Part shown: piece by piece, positions 8,321 to 17,422 of the stretch
Position numbering within the stretch: the first letter of the stretch is position 1
How the letters are laid out: every line of letters begins with the position of its first letter
NCBI RefSeq assembly: GCF_001427025.1
Contig: NZ_LMGA01000001.1
Span: 1,971,222 to 2,035,221, forward strand
Source of the DNA: Mesorhizobium sp. Root554
GTDB taxonomy: Bacteria > Pseudomonadota > Alphaproteobacteria > Rhizobiales > Rhizobiaceae
Reading direction: 5' to 3'
DNA: 64,000 nucleotides
The notes under the pieces: generated by a model
What the model was told of the DNA's origin: nothing
Database searches by the model: none
Seen by the model: the letters and a program-made list of their open reading frames with translations, nothing else
Made by a program: the position numbers and the translations under genes

Positions 8321-8382
8321 CCCCGAACCCTCATGCCCGGCGTCATCTAAGCAGTTTTGCCGAAGGCGCGCCACATGCCGAT

Positions 8383-9297
8383 TCAACGGTGATCGGCGGC
8401 ATGGGCAGCCTTGAGAGTTCGCCACGCATACGCCGCAGCCAGGCTGACCACTCCGTTGCCGGCAGCGAGGGCGCGGTCCATCCGATCGGCCATCCCATCA
8501 GCCAGTCCGAGAAGTTCGGGTTGAAGATCAGGTCGCCGGGCGAGTACCGCGTCCCAGCGGTCAAACTCAAATGGAGCGGGAGCGAACAAGGGTAGTGCAT
8601 CGCCGTGAAGCGGATCGCTCCGCAGGCCTTCATCAGCAGAAACAGCATGCTCCAGGCCTTGGCCACCTTGCCAAGCGCCACCTGGCTGCCGATCTCGGCC
8701 GGATCGTCGCGAAAGCGCAGACCGGCCTGTGACAGCTCGATCTGGACTCGGTTCGAATAGAGGGTCCGCATCGGCGTGGGCCAATATGAAGAGCCGACGC
8801 CGTAGGTGGGACGCGCCAACTTCGAGCGCCGAGAACAGGCCTGCTTTGACCGCAAAGCCCATACACCGAAGATCTTCGCAAACCTCGGCGGCGCCCAGAT
8901 CGAGATGTCCTTCGACGTTTTCGAAGAAGCACCATTCAGGTTCGACCTCGCCGACGATCCTACGGATGGACGGCCATAGGTGCCGTGGGTCGGCCGCGCC
9001 TTGCCTGCGGCCGGAAAACGAGAACGGCTGGCACGGATATCCGCCAGAGACGAGATGAACCTTGCCACGCCACGGGCGGCCGTCGAAGGCGACAAGGTCG
9101 TCCCAGACAGGCGCGCGATCCATGGCCTCGTCTTCCATCCGGGCCACGAGGGTGGCCGCAGCATAGGCTTCCCGCTCGACGAAACAGACAGTGCGGTAGC
9201 CGGGTTCTGCGATATGGAGGCCGAGCTCCAGGCCGCCAACGCCGGCGCATAGGGCGATGCCGGTGAGTTCGTCATTTCCGGGGGAATATAGAGCCAC
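8383..9297 (-). CDS. DNA cytosine-5 methyltransferase (phage modification)
   Basis: A 304-residue C5-cytosine methyltransferase. Motif I is IALCAGVGGLELGL, motif IV SGGYPCQPFS (nucleophile Cys near residue 89), motif VI FFENVEG, motif VIII VGASHLRRRLFILA, and motif X GNGVVSLAAAYAW near the end. The target-recognition part is short. The start codon lies inside the upstream com-like gene (26-bp overlap), the same layout as com-mom in phage Mu, where Com opens the mom mRNA for translation. The likely role is protecting phage DNA from host restriction. The recognition sequence cannot be read from the protein. Confidence 0.9.
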   Translation of the reverse strand: MALYSPGNDELTGIALCAGVGGLELGLHIAEPGYRTVCFVEREAYAAATLVARMEDEAMDRAPVWDDLVAFDGRPWRGKVHLVSGGYPCQPFSFSGRRQGAADPRHLWPSIRRIVGEVEPEWCFFENVEGHLDLGAAEVCEDLRCMGFAVKAGLFSALEVGASHLRRRLFILAHADADPLFEPSPDRAVTGRSALSRRSGRDRQPGGAWQGGQGLEHAVSADEGLRSDPLHGDALPLFAPAPFEFDRWDAVLARRPDLQPELLGLADGMADRMDRALAAGNGVVSLAAAYAWRTLKAAHAADHR

Positions 9298-9460
9298 ACG
9301 ATTGATCCCTTTCCTGACGCTCCTGGCGTTCGGATTGGGGCTCGTTCGGCCTCAAATGATTGATCACGCCGCAACGGCGGCACTTGATCTCGATTGCGCT
9401 CGTAGCGCCGCTGGCGCGAAAGAGCAAGGCCCGGCATTTGCCACATCTGATATCCTTCAT
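9272..9460 (-). CDS. com: Mu Com-like zinc-finger translational activator
   Basis: A 62-residue protein, exactly the length of Mu Com, with MKDIRCGKCRALLF and EIKCRRCGVINHL. It has four Cys at residues 6, 9, 27 and 30, matching the zinc site of Com (C-x2-C ... C-x2-C). In Mu, Com binds the mom mRNA and exposes its ribosome site. Here the overlapping downstream gene is a cytosine methyltransferase instead of mom, so the regulatory module seems to have been reused for another DNA modification enzyme. It is separated by 152 bp from the end of the tail fibre gene, so it may have its own promoter. Confidence 0.85.
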   Translation of the reverse strand: MKDIRCGKCRALLFRASGATSAIEIKCRRCGVINHLRPNEPQSERQERQERDQSCGSIFPRK

Positions 9461-9568
9461 TCCGACTTAACCGCAGGTCAGCCACACTCAGCCCGCCCTG
9501 CAGGGCAACGGGTGCGGCGGTTATCTCTGGTCATCGTCGGGCGGGGTTGGTTTGGCGATCGACCCGCC

Positions 9569-9602
9569 GCCGGTGCTCCTCCTTGGCGGGAGGCGCACCG
9601 GC
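9569..9602 (-). terminator. GC-rich hairpin after the tail operon
   Basis: A 14-bp stem with one mismatch (GCCGGTGCTCCTCC against GGAGGCGCACCGGC, 6-base loop) lies 10 bases after the stop of the last tail gene, before com. On the minus strand no T-run follows. It is a terminator or RNA-end candidate rather than a textbook intrinsic terminator. Confidence 0.5.
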
Positions 9603-9612
9603 CATCCGTCAG

Positions 9613-10848
9613 CTAGAAATAGGTGATGACGACCACCTGGCCGGGGCCTCCCGCTCCACCGTTACCGCCATTGCCGGATTGGGACGCACCGCCGCCGCCG
9701 CCGCCCTGGCCGGGCGAGACGCCGGCGCCTCCAGCACCGCCATTGCCGGACACATTCGAGCCGCCGCCACCGCCATCCGTGCCGCTGCCGCCCGAGGCCG
9801 CGCCGCCGCCGCTGCCGCCCGTGGTGAAGTCGGTTAACGTACCACCGCCGACCAAAGCAGTGTTGACCGTAGAAAAGCCGCCGCCGGCGCCACCACCGGC
9901 ACCACCTTCGAATGCTCCGCCGCCGAAGCCCGCAGCCCCTGTCGTAGGGTGACCGGAACCGCCGCTGCTACCGCCAATGTTGTTGTTCTGGTGACCCCCG
10001 GTCGATCCGCCGCTAGCACCGACAATGCCGCCGCCGACACCGGCTGCGCCGGCCGTTGCGCCGTTCGCGTTGCCGCCAAACTGGTTGCGCCCCGAACCGC
10101 CGCCGCCGCCGCTGGCGCGTCCGGCGCCGCCACCCCCGCCGCCGCCGCCGCCTCGACCGGCCGCCCAGGCCGCCGCCAGGCTCGATCCGAAGTAGCTGTC
10201 GCCTCCCGGCCCGCTGCCGTTGGCGCCGTCGCCAAGCGATGTCGCGCCGGCGCCTCCGGCACCGCCCGTGCCAATGACAACCGGGACCGTGGATGGCAGC
10301 GCCGCCGCCGGAACAGTCAATCTGGCGCACGATCCGCCACCGCCACCGCCGCCGCCTGAGGCAGCGGTCGATGCCGCCACTTTCGAGCCGCCGCCGCCGC
10401 CACCACCGCCGCCAATCGCCATGATCTCGACGACTTTTGCGCCGGCAGGCTTGTTCCAGGTGTCATTGGCGTTGAAGGTCTGGACATCGGCGCTCTTGGC
10501 GATGCCGGTCACGGCGGCGAACACCGCCCAGGCCGCGCCGTCCCAGCCGAGCAGCACCGCCTCATCGGCGACGAAAGCGACCATGCCCTTGAACGGCGGA
10601 TAAAAGCGCCAGTCGCCATCGACACAGACTGCCACGCTGCCATCATGGCCGATCCAGTCGCCGGTCGCGCCTGAGGCGACGACATAGGCGTCGCCATCCG
10701 CAGGGCCGCCGGGCGGCGCGGTCAGGTCGCGATCCAGTATCCAGCAATTGAGCAGCGAATCGAGCTGCAAGAGGCCCTCATTGTGGGTCGCGTGCTTCTG
10801 CGCCTGGTCGGCGGCGATGTAAGGCAGGATCATGCGTGGCGTCGGCAT
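9613..10848 (-). CDS. tail fibre with DUF2793-like N terminus and polyglycine-rich tip
   Basis: A 411-residue protein. The first ~120 residues (MILPYIAADQAQKHATHNEGL ... WAVFAAVTGI) are the DUF2793-type attachment domain of GTA and phage fibres. A short linker, FNANDTWNKPAGAKVVEIMAIG, introduces about 260 residues dominated by Gly runs (blocks of 6-9 Gly) with short hypervariable inserts, ending PGQVVVITYF. Gly-rich tips of this kind form polyglycine-II sandwich adhesins in several phages and set host range. The gene is last in the tail operon. The repeated GGC codons make this locus prone to recombination. Confidence 0.85.
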   Translation of the reverse strand: MPTPRMILPYIAADQAQKHATHNEGLLQLDSLLNCWILDRDLTAPPGGPADGDAYVVASGATGDWIGHDGSVAVCVDGDWRFYPPFKGMVAFVADEAVLLGWDGAAWAVFAAVTGIAKSADVQTFNANDTWNKPAGAKVVEIMAIGGGGGGGGGSKVAASTAASGGGGGGGGSCARLTVPAAALPSTVPVVIGTGGAGGAGATSLGDGANGSGPGGDSYFGSSLAAAWAAGRGGGGGGGGGAGRASGGGGGSGRNQFGGNANGATAGAAGVGGGIVGASGGSTGGHQNNNIGGSSGGSGHPTTGAAGFGGGAFEGGAGGGAGGGFSTVNTALVGGGTLTDFTTGGSGGGAASGGSGTDGGGGGSNVSGNGGAGGAGVSPGQGGGGGGASQSGNGGNGGAGGPGQVVVITYF

Positions 10849-10860
10849 CGAATTCCCTCG

Positions 10861-11499
10861 TCAGCTTGCGGAAATGGTGGCGCCGAGCGCGATGCGGCGC
10901 CAGGTCGAGCCGTCCGAGACGGCCAGGCATTTCGCCCCGGCGTCGCCATCCCAGACCAGCATCAGGAAGCCGTCACGGCCGGCGGCCGAAGGCATGTCGG
11001 CGACGTTGCGCGCCTGTGGCCGGACCGCGCCGGTGGCGGCGTCGATCACCAGCCCCTCATGGAAGGTCGAACCGTCCAGCGAGACCTTGAAATGGAAATC
11101 GTCGTCGCCGGTGAGGCCAATCTCGGCGCGGCCGGAAAAGCCGGTCTGGAACAGGAAGGACGCGGTGTTCCCGGCAGCCTGCTTGTTGACGATGGCGCGG
11201 ATGTCGTCGGTCTCGCGGTTGAACAGCACCGCCGGCGTCGTCACCGCCAGCCGGTTGGTATCGTCGGCCGCGGCGCCGCCGACGCCGAGATTGCCGGTGA
11301 TTGTCCCGCCGGCGACCGGCAGCTTGGCATCCAAAGCCTCGGGCAGACCGGACACCTCGTCGATCGCGTGGGTATGCTCGGCGGCGGCATAACCCGCGGC
11401 TTCCTGCAGCGGCCGGTACTTGACGCCGTCCCAGAAGGCGATTTTCTCGGTCGCCTGGTCATAGCCGAGCCAGGAGGTGGTGAGCTGGGTGACCGCCAT
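10861..11499 (-). CDS. tail fibre-like protein
   Basis: A 212-residue protein starting MAVTQLTTSWLGYDQATEKIAFWDG. It contains a fibre-like passage (HTHAIDEVSGLPEALDAKLPVAGGTITGNLGVGG) of the type seen in phage tail fibres, then a beta-rich domain with FHFKVSLDGSTFHEGLVID, and a C-terminal AGRDGFLMLVWDGDAGAKCLAVSDGSTWRRIAL resembling parts of DUF2793 proteins. The start overlaps the stop of the 1314-residue tail hub gene (TGATG). It is probably part of the tail tip together with the next gene. Confidence 0.75.
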   Translation of the reverse strand: MAVTQLTTSWLGYDQATEKIAFWDGVKYRPLQEAAGYAAAEHTHAIDEVSGLPEALDAKLPVAGGTITGNLGVGGAAADDTNRLAVTTPAVLFNRETDDIRAIVNKQAAGNTASFLFQTGFSGRAEIGLTGDDDFHFKVSLDGSTFHEGLVIDAATGAVRPQARNVADMPSAAGRDGFLMLVWDGDAGAKCLAVSDGSTWRRIALGATISAS

Positions 11500-14400
11500 C
11501 AGGGATACTCCGCCATGACGCCGCGGCCGAAGCTGGCGCTGACCTGGCAGACGCGGAAGGCGATGGCCGCAATGGGCGCGCCGAAATCGGCGGTCTGGTC
11601 GGCCAGCTGATAGAGCCAGGCTGGCGCGCCGAGGCCGGTGACGGTGCGCACCACCGTCGCGCCGTCGAGGATCTCGACCTCGTAGCGCTCCTCCGTCTCG
11701 CCGAGCGGCACCTCGACCTGTTCCCAGCTGTCGCCGCCGATGCGGCTGCGCCGTGTCCAAGAGAGATGGATGTCGCCATCCGGCTCGAAGGCGGCAGCGA
11801 GATGCACCGGCGCGAACGGCCGGCGCGCCTTGGCGGCCAGCGTGACGGTCTGGGCGATGTAGGCGCTCGAAGCGGCCAGGCGGTCGGCCGGGCCGCAGCG
11901 CCATGCGAGCGGCAGCCCCACCAGCGGCGCCGGCAGGCCGGTCTGCTGCACGGCCTCGTCCAGCAGCACGAAACGGGCGCCGGTAGCCAGTGGCGCGCGC
12001 ATGGCGTGCTCGGTGCCGCGCAGGCCGCGCAGCAGGCCGGTCAGCGTGAAGGTGCGCGTGCCGGTCGGCGTCGCGGTGGCGAACTGCAGCACCTCCCATT
12101 CGCCGTCGGCATTCTGGACGGCGGCGGCGTTGGCGCCGTTGAGCACCGCCGTCTCCTCGGCCGAGGACAGGTCGCCGCGCGTCAACCGCACCGACAGTGC
12201 ATTGACCCTGTCCCAGCGCCAGACCGGGCCGGAATAGAAGTCGGCCGTCGTCACGCCCATGGTTGCCGGCGACGCCAGCACGGAATCGGTGGTGAAGGCC
12301 GAAAGCTCGGCGCCGGCCGAGGCGTTGCGCAACAGCACGATGCCCTGGCCGAAGGGCAGCATGGTGCCGGCGGCATAGGCTGCGTGGTCGGAATCGTCAT
12401 CCTGCAGCAGCGGCCCGTCGATGAAGGCGACATCGGCGTCGGCGTAGAGCCGGCGCGCTGTGCGGCCGCTGGCGGCGGACGGCAGCCGCACCGGCGCCAG
12501 CGCCAGCGGATCGACGCGGCCGGCCGAGACGGTGCGGGCGCCGCGCTCGGCAATGTCGTCAATGCCGAGCAGCTGGCCGGTCGGCCGGAATCGGATCACG
12601 TCGCCGGCGTCGAGCGCCAGCATCGAGGGCGGCAGAGCGAACTCGGCGCGCTCCCGCCCGGTCCAGGCGGCGTGGAGCGTGCGCTCGGCCGCAAGTGCTG
12701 CCATGTTGGACGAAACCAGAACCGGCACCGACAGCTCGGCGATGCGGCGGCTGCCGCCGGCCGAGCGCCGGGCTTCGACGGCGCCCGGCTGGTCGTCGCT
12801 GGCCGGGTCGCCGAAACTGAGCTTGACCGCGTCCGGCAGGTCGGTTTCCTGGGCGCGCGTCTGGCGCCATACCGGCCCGCCGCCGTCCGGCGCGACCAGA
12901 TCGGCAGCTTCGATCGTCGCCACCGGCGCCCGGCCGGCGCGGGCGATGAACTTGATGACGCCGTCCGATTCCACCGCGTCGAACTGGTAGAGCGGCTGCA
13001 GCGCCTCCAGCATGGCGCGCGCCGAGGTCAGCGCGCCGGTGGTGACGCCGTCGACGATGGCCGGCAGCGGCTCGATGGCGAAATCGGCGAAGCCGGCCTC
13101 CTGGAGGATCGTTCGCACCGTCTCGGCCGCCGGCGCTCCACCCAGCCGGCCGGACAGCCAGTGACCCTGTTCCCAGGCGTCGGCGTCGCCCCAGCGGCGG
13201 TCTAGTGGGAAGGACGGCCACGGCCGCGCGTCCCAGCACCAGACGGTCGAGCGGCCGAGATCGACCATCGGCCCGCCATAAGCCGCCGAGACCGGGTTGT
13301 TGTCAGTCCAGTAGCCGAGCATCGCCTCCAGCCAGGCGCGCTGCATGGCGTCGTCACGGGCGCGGGTGGAATAATGCGGCCAGCCGCTCTCGGTGCTTTT
13401 CGGATCGACGAACAGATTGGGCTGGTTGGCGCCCTTGTCGACGGCGGCGCAGCCGAGCTCGACGAAGCGGATCGGCTTCGATTGCGGCGTCCAGGCCGTG
13501 GCAGCAACCGCCTCAACGCCGCCCGACCGGTTCTTGTGCGGCTGGCTCCACCAGCCGCGCAGATCCTTCTGCCGGTAGACCCATGGCTTGGCATAGGCGC
13601 CGTCGGTGATCGGCAGTCGCGCTTGCGCGTCGCGGCTGGCTTGGTCGGCATAGTACCAGTCGAAATATTCGCCGCCCTCGACGTTGGCCCGCAGATAGTC
13701 CTGGTCGTAGATCGAGGTCGGCCCGGCCGGATCGTAATCGAGGTGCTCGTCGCCGTCCCGCCAGTCGGCCAGCGGGAAATAATTGTCGATGCCGACGAAG
13801 TCGATCGCCGCGTCGCTCCACAGCGGATCGAGATGGAAATTGACATCGCCGCTGCCGTCGGCCGGACGGTGCGAATGGTATTCCGACCAGTCGGCCGCAT
13901 AGCCGATTTCGACATTTGGGCCGACGATGCTGCGCACGTCGGCCGCCAGCGTCTTAAGCGCGGAAACGAACGGATAGGCCGAGGCCGATGAGCGAACGGC
14001 CGTCAGCGCCACCATTTCCGAGCCGATCAGGAAGGAATCGACGCCGCCGGCGATGGCCGCCAGCTTGGCGTAGTGCAGGAAAAAGCGGCGATAGCGCCAT
14101 TCGGCCGGCCCGGAATAGGTGACCGTCTCACCCGACCCGCCGAAATCGCCGGGCGCTGCCGTGCCCATGAAGGCGGTGACCTGCGTCGCGGCGGTGGCCG
14201 TTTTATCGACTGTCCCGGCAAAGCCGGGCGCCGGCGAACAGGTGATGCGGCCGCGCCAGGGGTAGGCCGACTGGCCGGCTGTCGCCGCGTTGGCCGAATA
14301 GGGATTGGGCAGCACATTGTCGGCGGCGATGTCCATCATCATGAACGGCAGCAGCGTCACCTTCAGCCCGGCTTCCGTCAGGTAGCGGATGGCGCGGATG

Positions 14401-15443
14401 ACGCTGGCGTCGTTGGGCGAGCCGCCGAACGCCGGCATGCCGTCGGACTGGCTGACCTCCTCGGCCGAGCCGCGCGAAAGCTCGCCTATCAGCCATGAGA
14501 AGGGCTGCGTCTGCTTCTCGGCGGAGTCCACTTTCGGCCGGATGGTGCAATTTCCGCAGCGCAGATCGTCGCCGAACCAGGGCAACACCAGCATGACCGT
14601 AGAGACGTTCGGGGCCAGCGCCTTCAGCCTGGCGATCGACAGCGTGAAATCGGTGTCCGGATCGCCGCTTTCGCCGCCGTCGCCGCCCTGCACCAGAAGC
14701 GACAACAGGGAGGAGACGTTGATCGTCTCGCCGCCGGTCTCGGCCCGCTCGCGCACCGACAGCGGATCGAAGCCGAATTCATTGCCGGAAATGATGGCGA
14801 CACCTGGCAGCATCGCTTCGAGATCTCCGGTCGGCCGGAACACCTCGACGGCGATCTGCGGCAGCCGGTTGCCCCAACTCTCCAGCGCCAGGTTCTCGAA
14901 GACGATATAGGCGGTGCCGCGATAGGCCGGCGCGTTGTCGGTGCCCTCCTTGGCTTCGATGAGCGGGTCCGGCTCCTGGCTTTCCGTGCCCGGATGAAAG
15001 CGGATTTCGTGCTGGGTCTGGTCGAGCAGCGCACCGTCCGCCCAGATGCGACCGATGGCGGCGACCGGTCCTTCGCACAGGCCAACGGCGAAATTGCCAT
15101 AATAGGAATAGGTCGTCGTCTCGACCTTCGGCCCTCCCAGGCCCTTGCCGCCGGACTTGTCCTTGCGCACCACCTCCTCGAACCGCGTCGTCCAGATGAC
15201 CTGGCCGGAAATGCGCGCCCGGCCGTAGACGCGGTCGATCGGGGCGCCCTCGGTCGAAGCCTGGATGTTGGTGGTGGTCAGCCGCGGTCCGCGCTGGCGG
15301 ATGGTCGGCGTCAGCGCATTGACGATGGCGCGGTCAGCCAGCGAACCGGCGATCGAGCCGACCGCCTGCCCGATGATGGCGGCGGTGGCCCCGAACGCCC
15401 CGCCGATCGCGCCGCCGACGACGCCGAGCAGAACGGTCGCCAT
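11499..15443 (-). CDS. GTA-type tail tip/host specificity protein with glycoside-hydrolase TIM-barrel domain
   Basis: A 1314-residue baseplate hub protein. It starts at ATG 15443 (MATVLLGVVGGAIGGAFGAT, a Gly/Ala-rich hydrophobic start typical of this family) and overlaps the stop of the peptidase gene (TAATG). The central part holds the GTA TIM-barrel-like domain (GVDSFLIGSEMVALT; FVGIDNYFPLADWRDG; PKSTESGWPHYSTRARDDAMQRAWL). The later part is the phage-tail domain with PDGDIHLSWTRRSRIGGDSWEQVEVPLGE near the end. It corresponds to the large last gene (gp15-like) of the Rhodobacter gene transfer agent and to the same gene in RcapMu-like phages. It should penetrate or recognise the envelope. 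Confidence 0.9.
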   Translation of the reverse strand: MATVLLGVVGGAIGGAFGATAAIIGQAVGSIAGSLADRAIVNALTPTIRQRGPRLTTTNIQASTEGAPIDRVYGRARISGQVIWTTRFEEVVRKDKSGGKGLGGPKVETTTYSYYGNFAVGLCEGPVAAIGRIWADGALLDQTQHEIRFHPGTESQEPDPLIEAKEGTDNAPAYRGTAYIVFENLALESWGNRLPQIAVEVFRPTGDLEAMLPGVAIISGNEFGFDPLSVRERAETGGETINVSSLLSLLVQGGDGGESGDPDTDFTLSIARLKALAPNVSTVMLVLPWFGDDLRCGNCTIRPKVDSAEKQTQPFSWLIGELSRGSAEEVSQSDGMPAFGGSPNDASVIRAIRYLTEAGLKVTLLPFMMMDIAADNVLPNPYSANAATAGQSAYPWRGRITCSPAPGFAGTVDKTATAATQVTAFMGTAAPGDFGGSGETVTYSGPAEWRYRRFFLHYAKLAAIAGGVDSFLIGSEMVALTAVRSSASAYPFVSALKTLAADVRSIVGPNVEIGYAADWSEYHSHRPADGSGDVNFHLDPLWSDAAIDFVGIDNYFPLADWRDGDEHLDYDPAGPTSIYDQDYLRANVEGGEYFDWYYADQASRDAQARLPITDGAYAKPWVYRQKDLRGWWSQPHKNRSGGVEAVAATAWTPQSKPIRFVELGCAAVDKGANQPNLFVDPKSTESGWPHYSTRARDDAMQRAWLEAMLGYWTDNNPVSAAYGGPMVDLGRSTVWCWDARPWPSFPLDRRWGDADAWEQGHWLSGRLGGAPAAETVRTILQEAGFADFAIEPLPAIVDGVTTGALTSARAMLEALQPLYQFDAVESDGVIKFIARAGRAPVATIEAADLVAPDGGGPVWRQTRAQETDLPDAVKLSFGDPASDDQPGAVEARRSAGGSRRIAELSVPVLVSSNMAALAAERTLHAAWTGRERAEFALPPSMLALDAGDVIRFRPTGQLLGIDDIAERGARTVSAGRVDPLALAPVRLPSAASGRTARRLYADADVAFIDGPLLQDDDSDHAAYAAGTMLPFGQGIVLLRNASAGAELSAFTTDSVLASPATMGVTTADFYSGPVWRWDRVNALSVRLTRGDLSSAEETAVLNGANAAAVQNADGEWEVLQFATATPTGTRTFTLTGLLRGLRGTEHAMRAPLATGARFVLLDEAVQQTGLPAPLVGLPLAWRCGPADRLAASSAYIAQTVTLAAKARRPFAPVHLAAAFEPDGDIHLSWTRRSRIGGDSWEQVEVPLGETEERYEVEILDGATVVRTVTGLGAPAWLYQLADQTADFGAPIAAIAFRVCQVSASFGRGVMAEYP

Positions 15444-15898
15444 TAGGGTCTGTCCTCGTTCGCGGTCGGTTCCGGGAAGGCGAAGACGCCGGCGATGCGG
15501 CGGCGCCATTGTGGCGCCAGGCTGCATTCGGCGACCTTGCCGGCGGCGTCGTAGGCATGCACCAAGCGGCCGGGCGCGACGAGGATGCCGCAATGCCGCG
15601 CTGGCAGGCCTCTGTCCCAGCGGAACACCAGAAGGTCGCCCGCCTGCATCTCGCCAGCCGGCACCGCCAGCATGTGCCTTGAAGCGGCGTTCAACAGCGT
15701 TTCAGCCGGATCGGCGATGCGCCAGGCTGCTGGATAGGCCGGCGGCGTCTCGGCCTCCGTGCTGTAAAGCGCGCGCCAGACGCCGCGCACCAGGCCGAGG
15801 CAATCGCAGCCGCTGGCACGGTCCGATCCCTGGTGGCGATAGACCGTGCCGATCCAGCCGCGCGTCTCGGCGACGATAGCCTGCCGAAACTCAATCAT
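15443..15898 (-). CDS. NlpC/P60-family tail-associated peptidase (GTA gp14-like)
   Basis: A 151-residue cell-wall peptidase. The catalytic Cys is in RASGCDCLGLVRGVWRAL and the His in PARHCGILVAPGRLVHAY, the C...H pair of NlpC/P60 enzymes. The preceding sequence ARETRGWIGTVYRHQG-like opening is typical of tail peptidases. The start ATG 15898 overlaps the DUF2163 gene by eight bases. Gene order DUF2460-DUF2163-NlpC/P60-hub is the conserved tail cassette of gene transfer agents. It presumably opens peptidoglycan locally during DNA entry. Confidence 0.9.
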   Translation of the reverse strand: MIEFRQAIVAETRGWIGTVYRHQGSDRASGCDCLGLVRGVWRALYSTEAETPPAYPAAWRIADPAETLLNAASRHMLAVPAGEMQAGDLLVFRWDRGLPARHCGILVAPGRLVHAYDAAGKVAECSLAPQWRRRIAGVFAFPEPTANEDRP

Positions 15899-16790
15899 TA
15901 AACAGGCTCCCGCCATCATTCTCGCCACCCTTCTTGGCGACCGAGAGCGCGACATCGTTGCCGGGCATGTGCGGAAAGCCGCGAAAATTGACGCCGTTGG
16001 CGAACTTCTGCTGGCAGATGGCGAAGGTCTTGCCGCAGCCGGCGGTGATCGTGAAGGCGTCGCCGGTCTCCACTGGCCGCTCTGCGCGGCGCCAGAGCTG
16101 CAGCCGCACGGAATTGCTGGCCTGGACGAGGTGACCCGCGACCTCGACCCTGGCGCCGGAATTGTCGCCGGACGTCCAGGCAAGCAGCCCCTGCGCGAAC
16201 CAGCCGTCCTCGAAGGCATCGAGACCGGAGACCAGCAGGATGCGGTCGTCGATCGCCGTCTCGACCGCGCCGGCGCCAGCGAAATCCGGATCGGCGAGCG
16301 ATACGCCGCAACGCGCATCGCCGACGACCGCGTCGCACAGCTTCTGGAAGGTGCGGCCGCGCTCCTGGTTGAGCTCATGGGCAAGGCCGCGCATCTCGGC
16401 CTGGAAGGCGATCTCGCCGCGGCCGATCTCGCCGATCGACCCTTTGCGCAGGATGACCCGGTCCGCGACATCCGACCAGTCTACACGCCAGATCTCGATC
16501 CTGGCATTGTCCCACAGGCCAAGAGCAATATCCGCCTCTGTGATCGCCTCGGAAGACAGCGCCCCCTCGACCTCCATCGTATCGACGGCGAGGCCGAGCG
16601 AGACGGCCACGTCCGAGGCGGTGAAACCGCTCGCGGGCTCGTAGGTCAGACCGGCGAAGGTCAGCGGCCGGTCATGATCGGTGAAGCCGAACAGCGCGCC
16701 GTCGAGGCGCTCGACGCGCCAGCAGGTGCAGAGCGTGGTGACGCCGGAGGCGAGCGTCGCGCCCAGCGAAGGTGGCAGCGACTTCTTCAT
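15891..16790 (-). CDS. DUF2163 tail protein (GTA gp13-like)
   Basis: A 299-residue baseplate protein starting MKKSLPPSLGATLASGVTTLCTCWRVERLDGALFGFTDHDRPL, the characteristic DUF2163 opening. Its end, QQKFANGVNFRGFPHMPGND, is the conserved C-terminal part that binds an iron-sulphur cluster in related tail proteins; Cys residues are visible at CDAVVGDARCGV and CGKTFAICQQKF. The start ATG overlaps the DUF2460 stop (ATGA). Confidence 0.9.
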   Translation of the reverse strand: MKKSLPPSLGATLASGVTTLCTCWRVERLDGALFGFTDHDRPLTFAGLTYEPASGFTASDVAVSLGLAVDTMEVEGALSSEAITEADIALGLWDNARIEIWRVDWSDVADRVILRKGSIGEIGRGEIAFQAEMRGLAHELNQERGRTFQKLCDAVVGDARCGVSLADPDFAGAGAVETAIDDRILLVSGLDAFEDGWFAQGLLAWTSGDNSGARVEVAGHLVQASNSVRLQLWRRAERPVETGDAFTITAGCGKTFAICQQKFANGVNFRGFPHMPGNDVALSVAKKGGENDGGSLFND

Positions 16791-17422
16791 TCGCGCAGCT
16801 CCCTCAAAAGGATCGACGGAATGTCGCCGATCGCAGCGGTGCGCAGCGATATCTGGTCGAGCCGGCAATCGAAGCGCACCGGCACATGGAAGGTGCCGCC
16901 CCAGGTGAGCGTCGCACCGTTGGCCGGGGCGTTGGTGAAGGTGACGGTGCCGGTCGTTGCATCGAGCGTCCAGCCGGCCGGCGTCGCCACGCCGTTTACG
17001 CCGATGAGCAGTGTGCCGTAAGGCCGGGTGATGGTCCGGTCGAAGGTTTCGCCGCCACTGGCATAGCGTTTGACCAGCGGCCAGATCTTGCGCGCGCCGT
17101 CGCCGGTGCCGAGCGCCTGGTCGGTGGCGGTCGGCCCCGCATTGGGCGCGCCGGAACGGTAATCGGTCCAGTCGAGGAAGCGGAAGCCGCGCAGCCGGCC
17201 GCGGGCAACGTGATAGAGCGACAACACCTCGTAGAGCTCGGCCGGCGTGCGCACGCCATATTTGGCGTCGTAATAGCGCAATGGCGACGACCAGGCGGTG
17301 TTCCGCTCCTCGCGGCCTGAGGACAATTCGACGATTTCGGCCGGCCAGTCGGGCCCTCCCGGCGATCCAGCCGAAACGTGGATCGGGAAGACGATGGCGT
17401 CCATGAACGGGGTCAGCGCCAT
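16787..17422 (-). CDS. DUF2460 distal tail protein (GTA gp12-like)
   Basis: A 211-residue protein with the DUF2460 signature (FPIHVSAGSPGGPDWPAEIVELSSGREERNTAWSSPLRYYDAKYGVR ... FRFLDWTDYRSG). In GTA and RcapMu-like tails it is the distal tail ring that joins tube and hub. I use the ATG at 17422, which overlaps the tape-measure stop as TGATG; a second ATG at 17404 is possible. It begins the four-gene GTA-like tail-tip cassette. Confidence 0.88.
   Translation of the reverse strand: MALTPFMDAIVFPIHVSAGSPGGPDWPAEIVELSSGREERNTAWSSPLRYYDAKYGVRTPAELYEVLSLYHVARGRLRGFRFLDWTDYRSGAPNAGPTATDQALGTGDGARKIWPLVKRYASGGETFDRTITRPYGTLLIGVNGVATPAGWTLDATTGTVTFTNAPANGATLTWGGTFHVPVRFDCRLDQISLRTAAIGDIPSILLRELRE

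Noticed and set aside
9640..10420. Dense GCC/GGC repeats considered as a noncoding satellite
   Set aside because: They keep one open frame and encode the Gly-rich fibre tip, with a proper N-terminal attachment domain and a C-terminal end.
11766..13205. 479-codon plus-strand open frame under the tail hub gene
   Set aside because: It is a shadow of the 1314-residue hub gene in GC-rich DNA; composition is Arg/Gly/His-rich with no motif.
12559..13239. 226-codon minus-strand frame inside the hub gene
   Set aside because: A second frame on the same strand, Arg-rich and Pro-rich, with no ribosome site.
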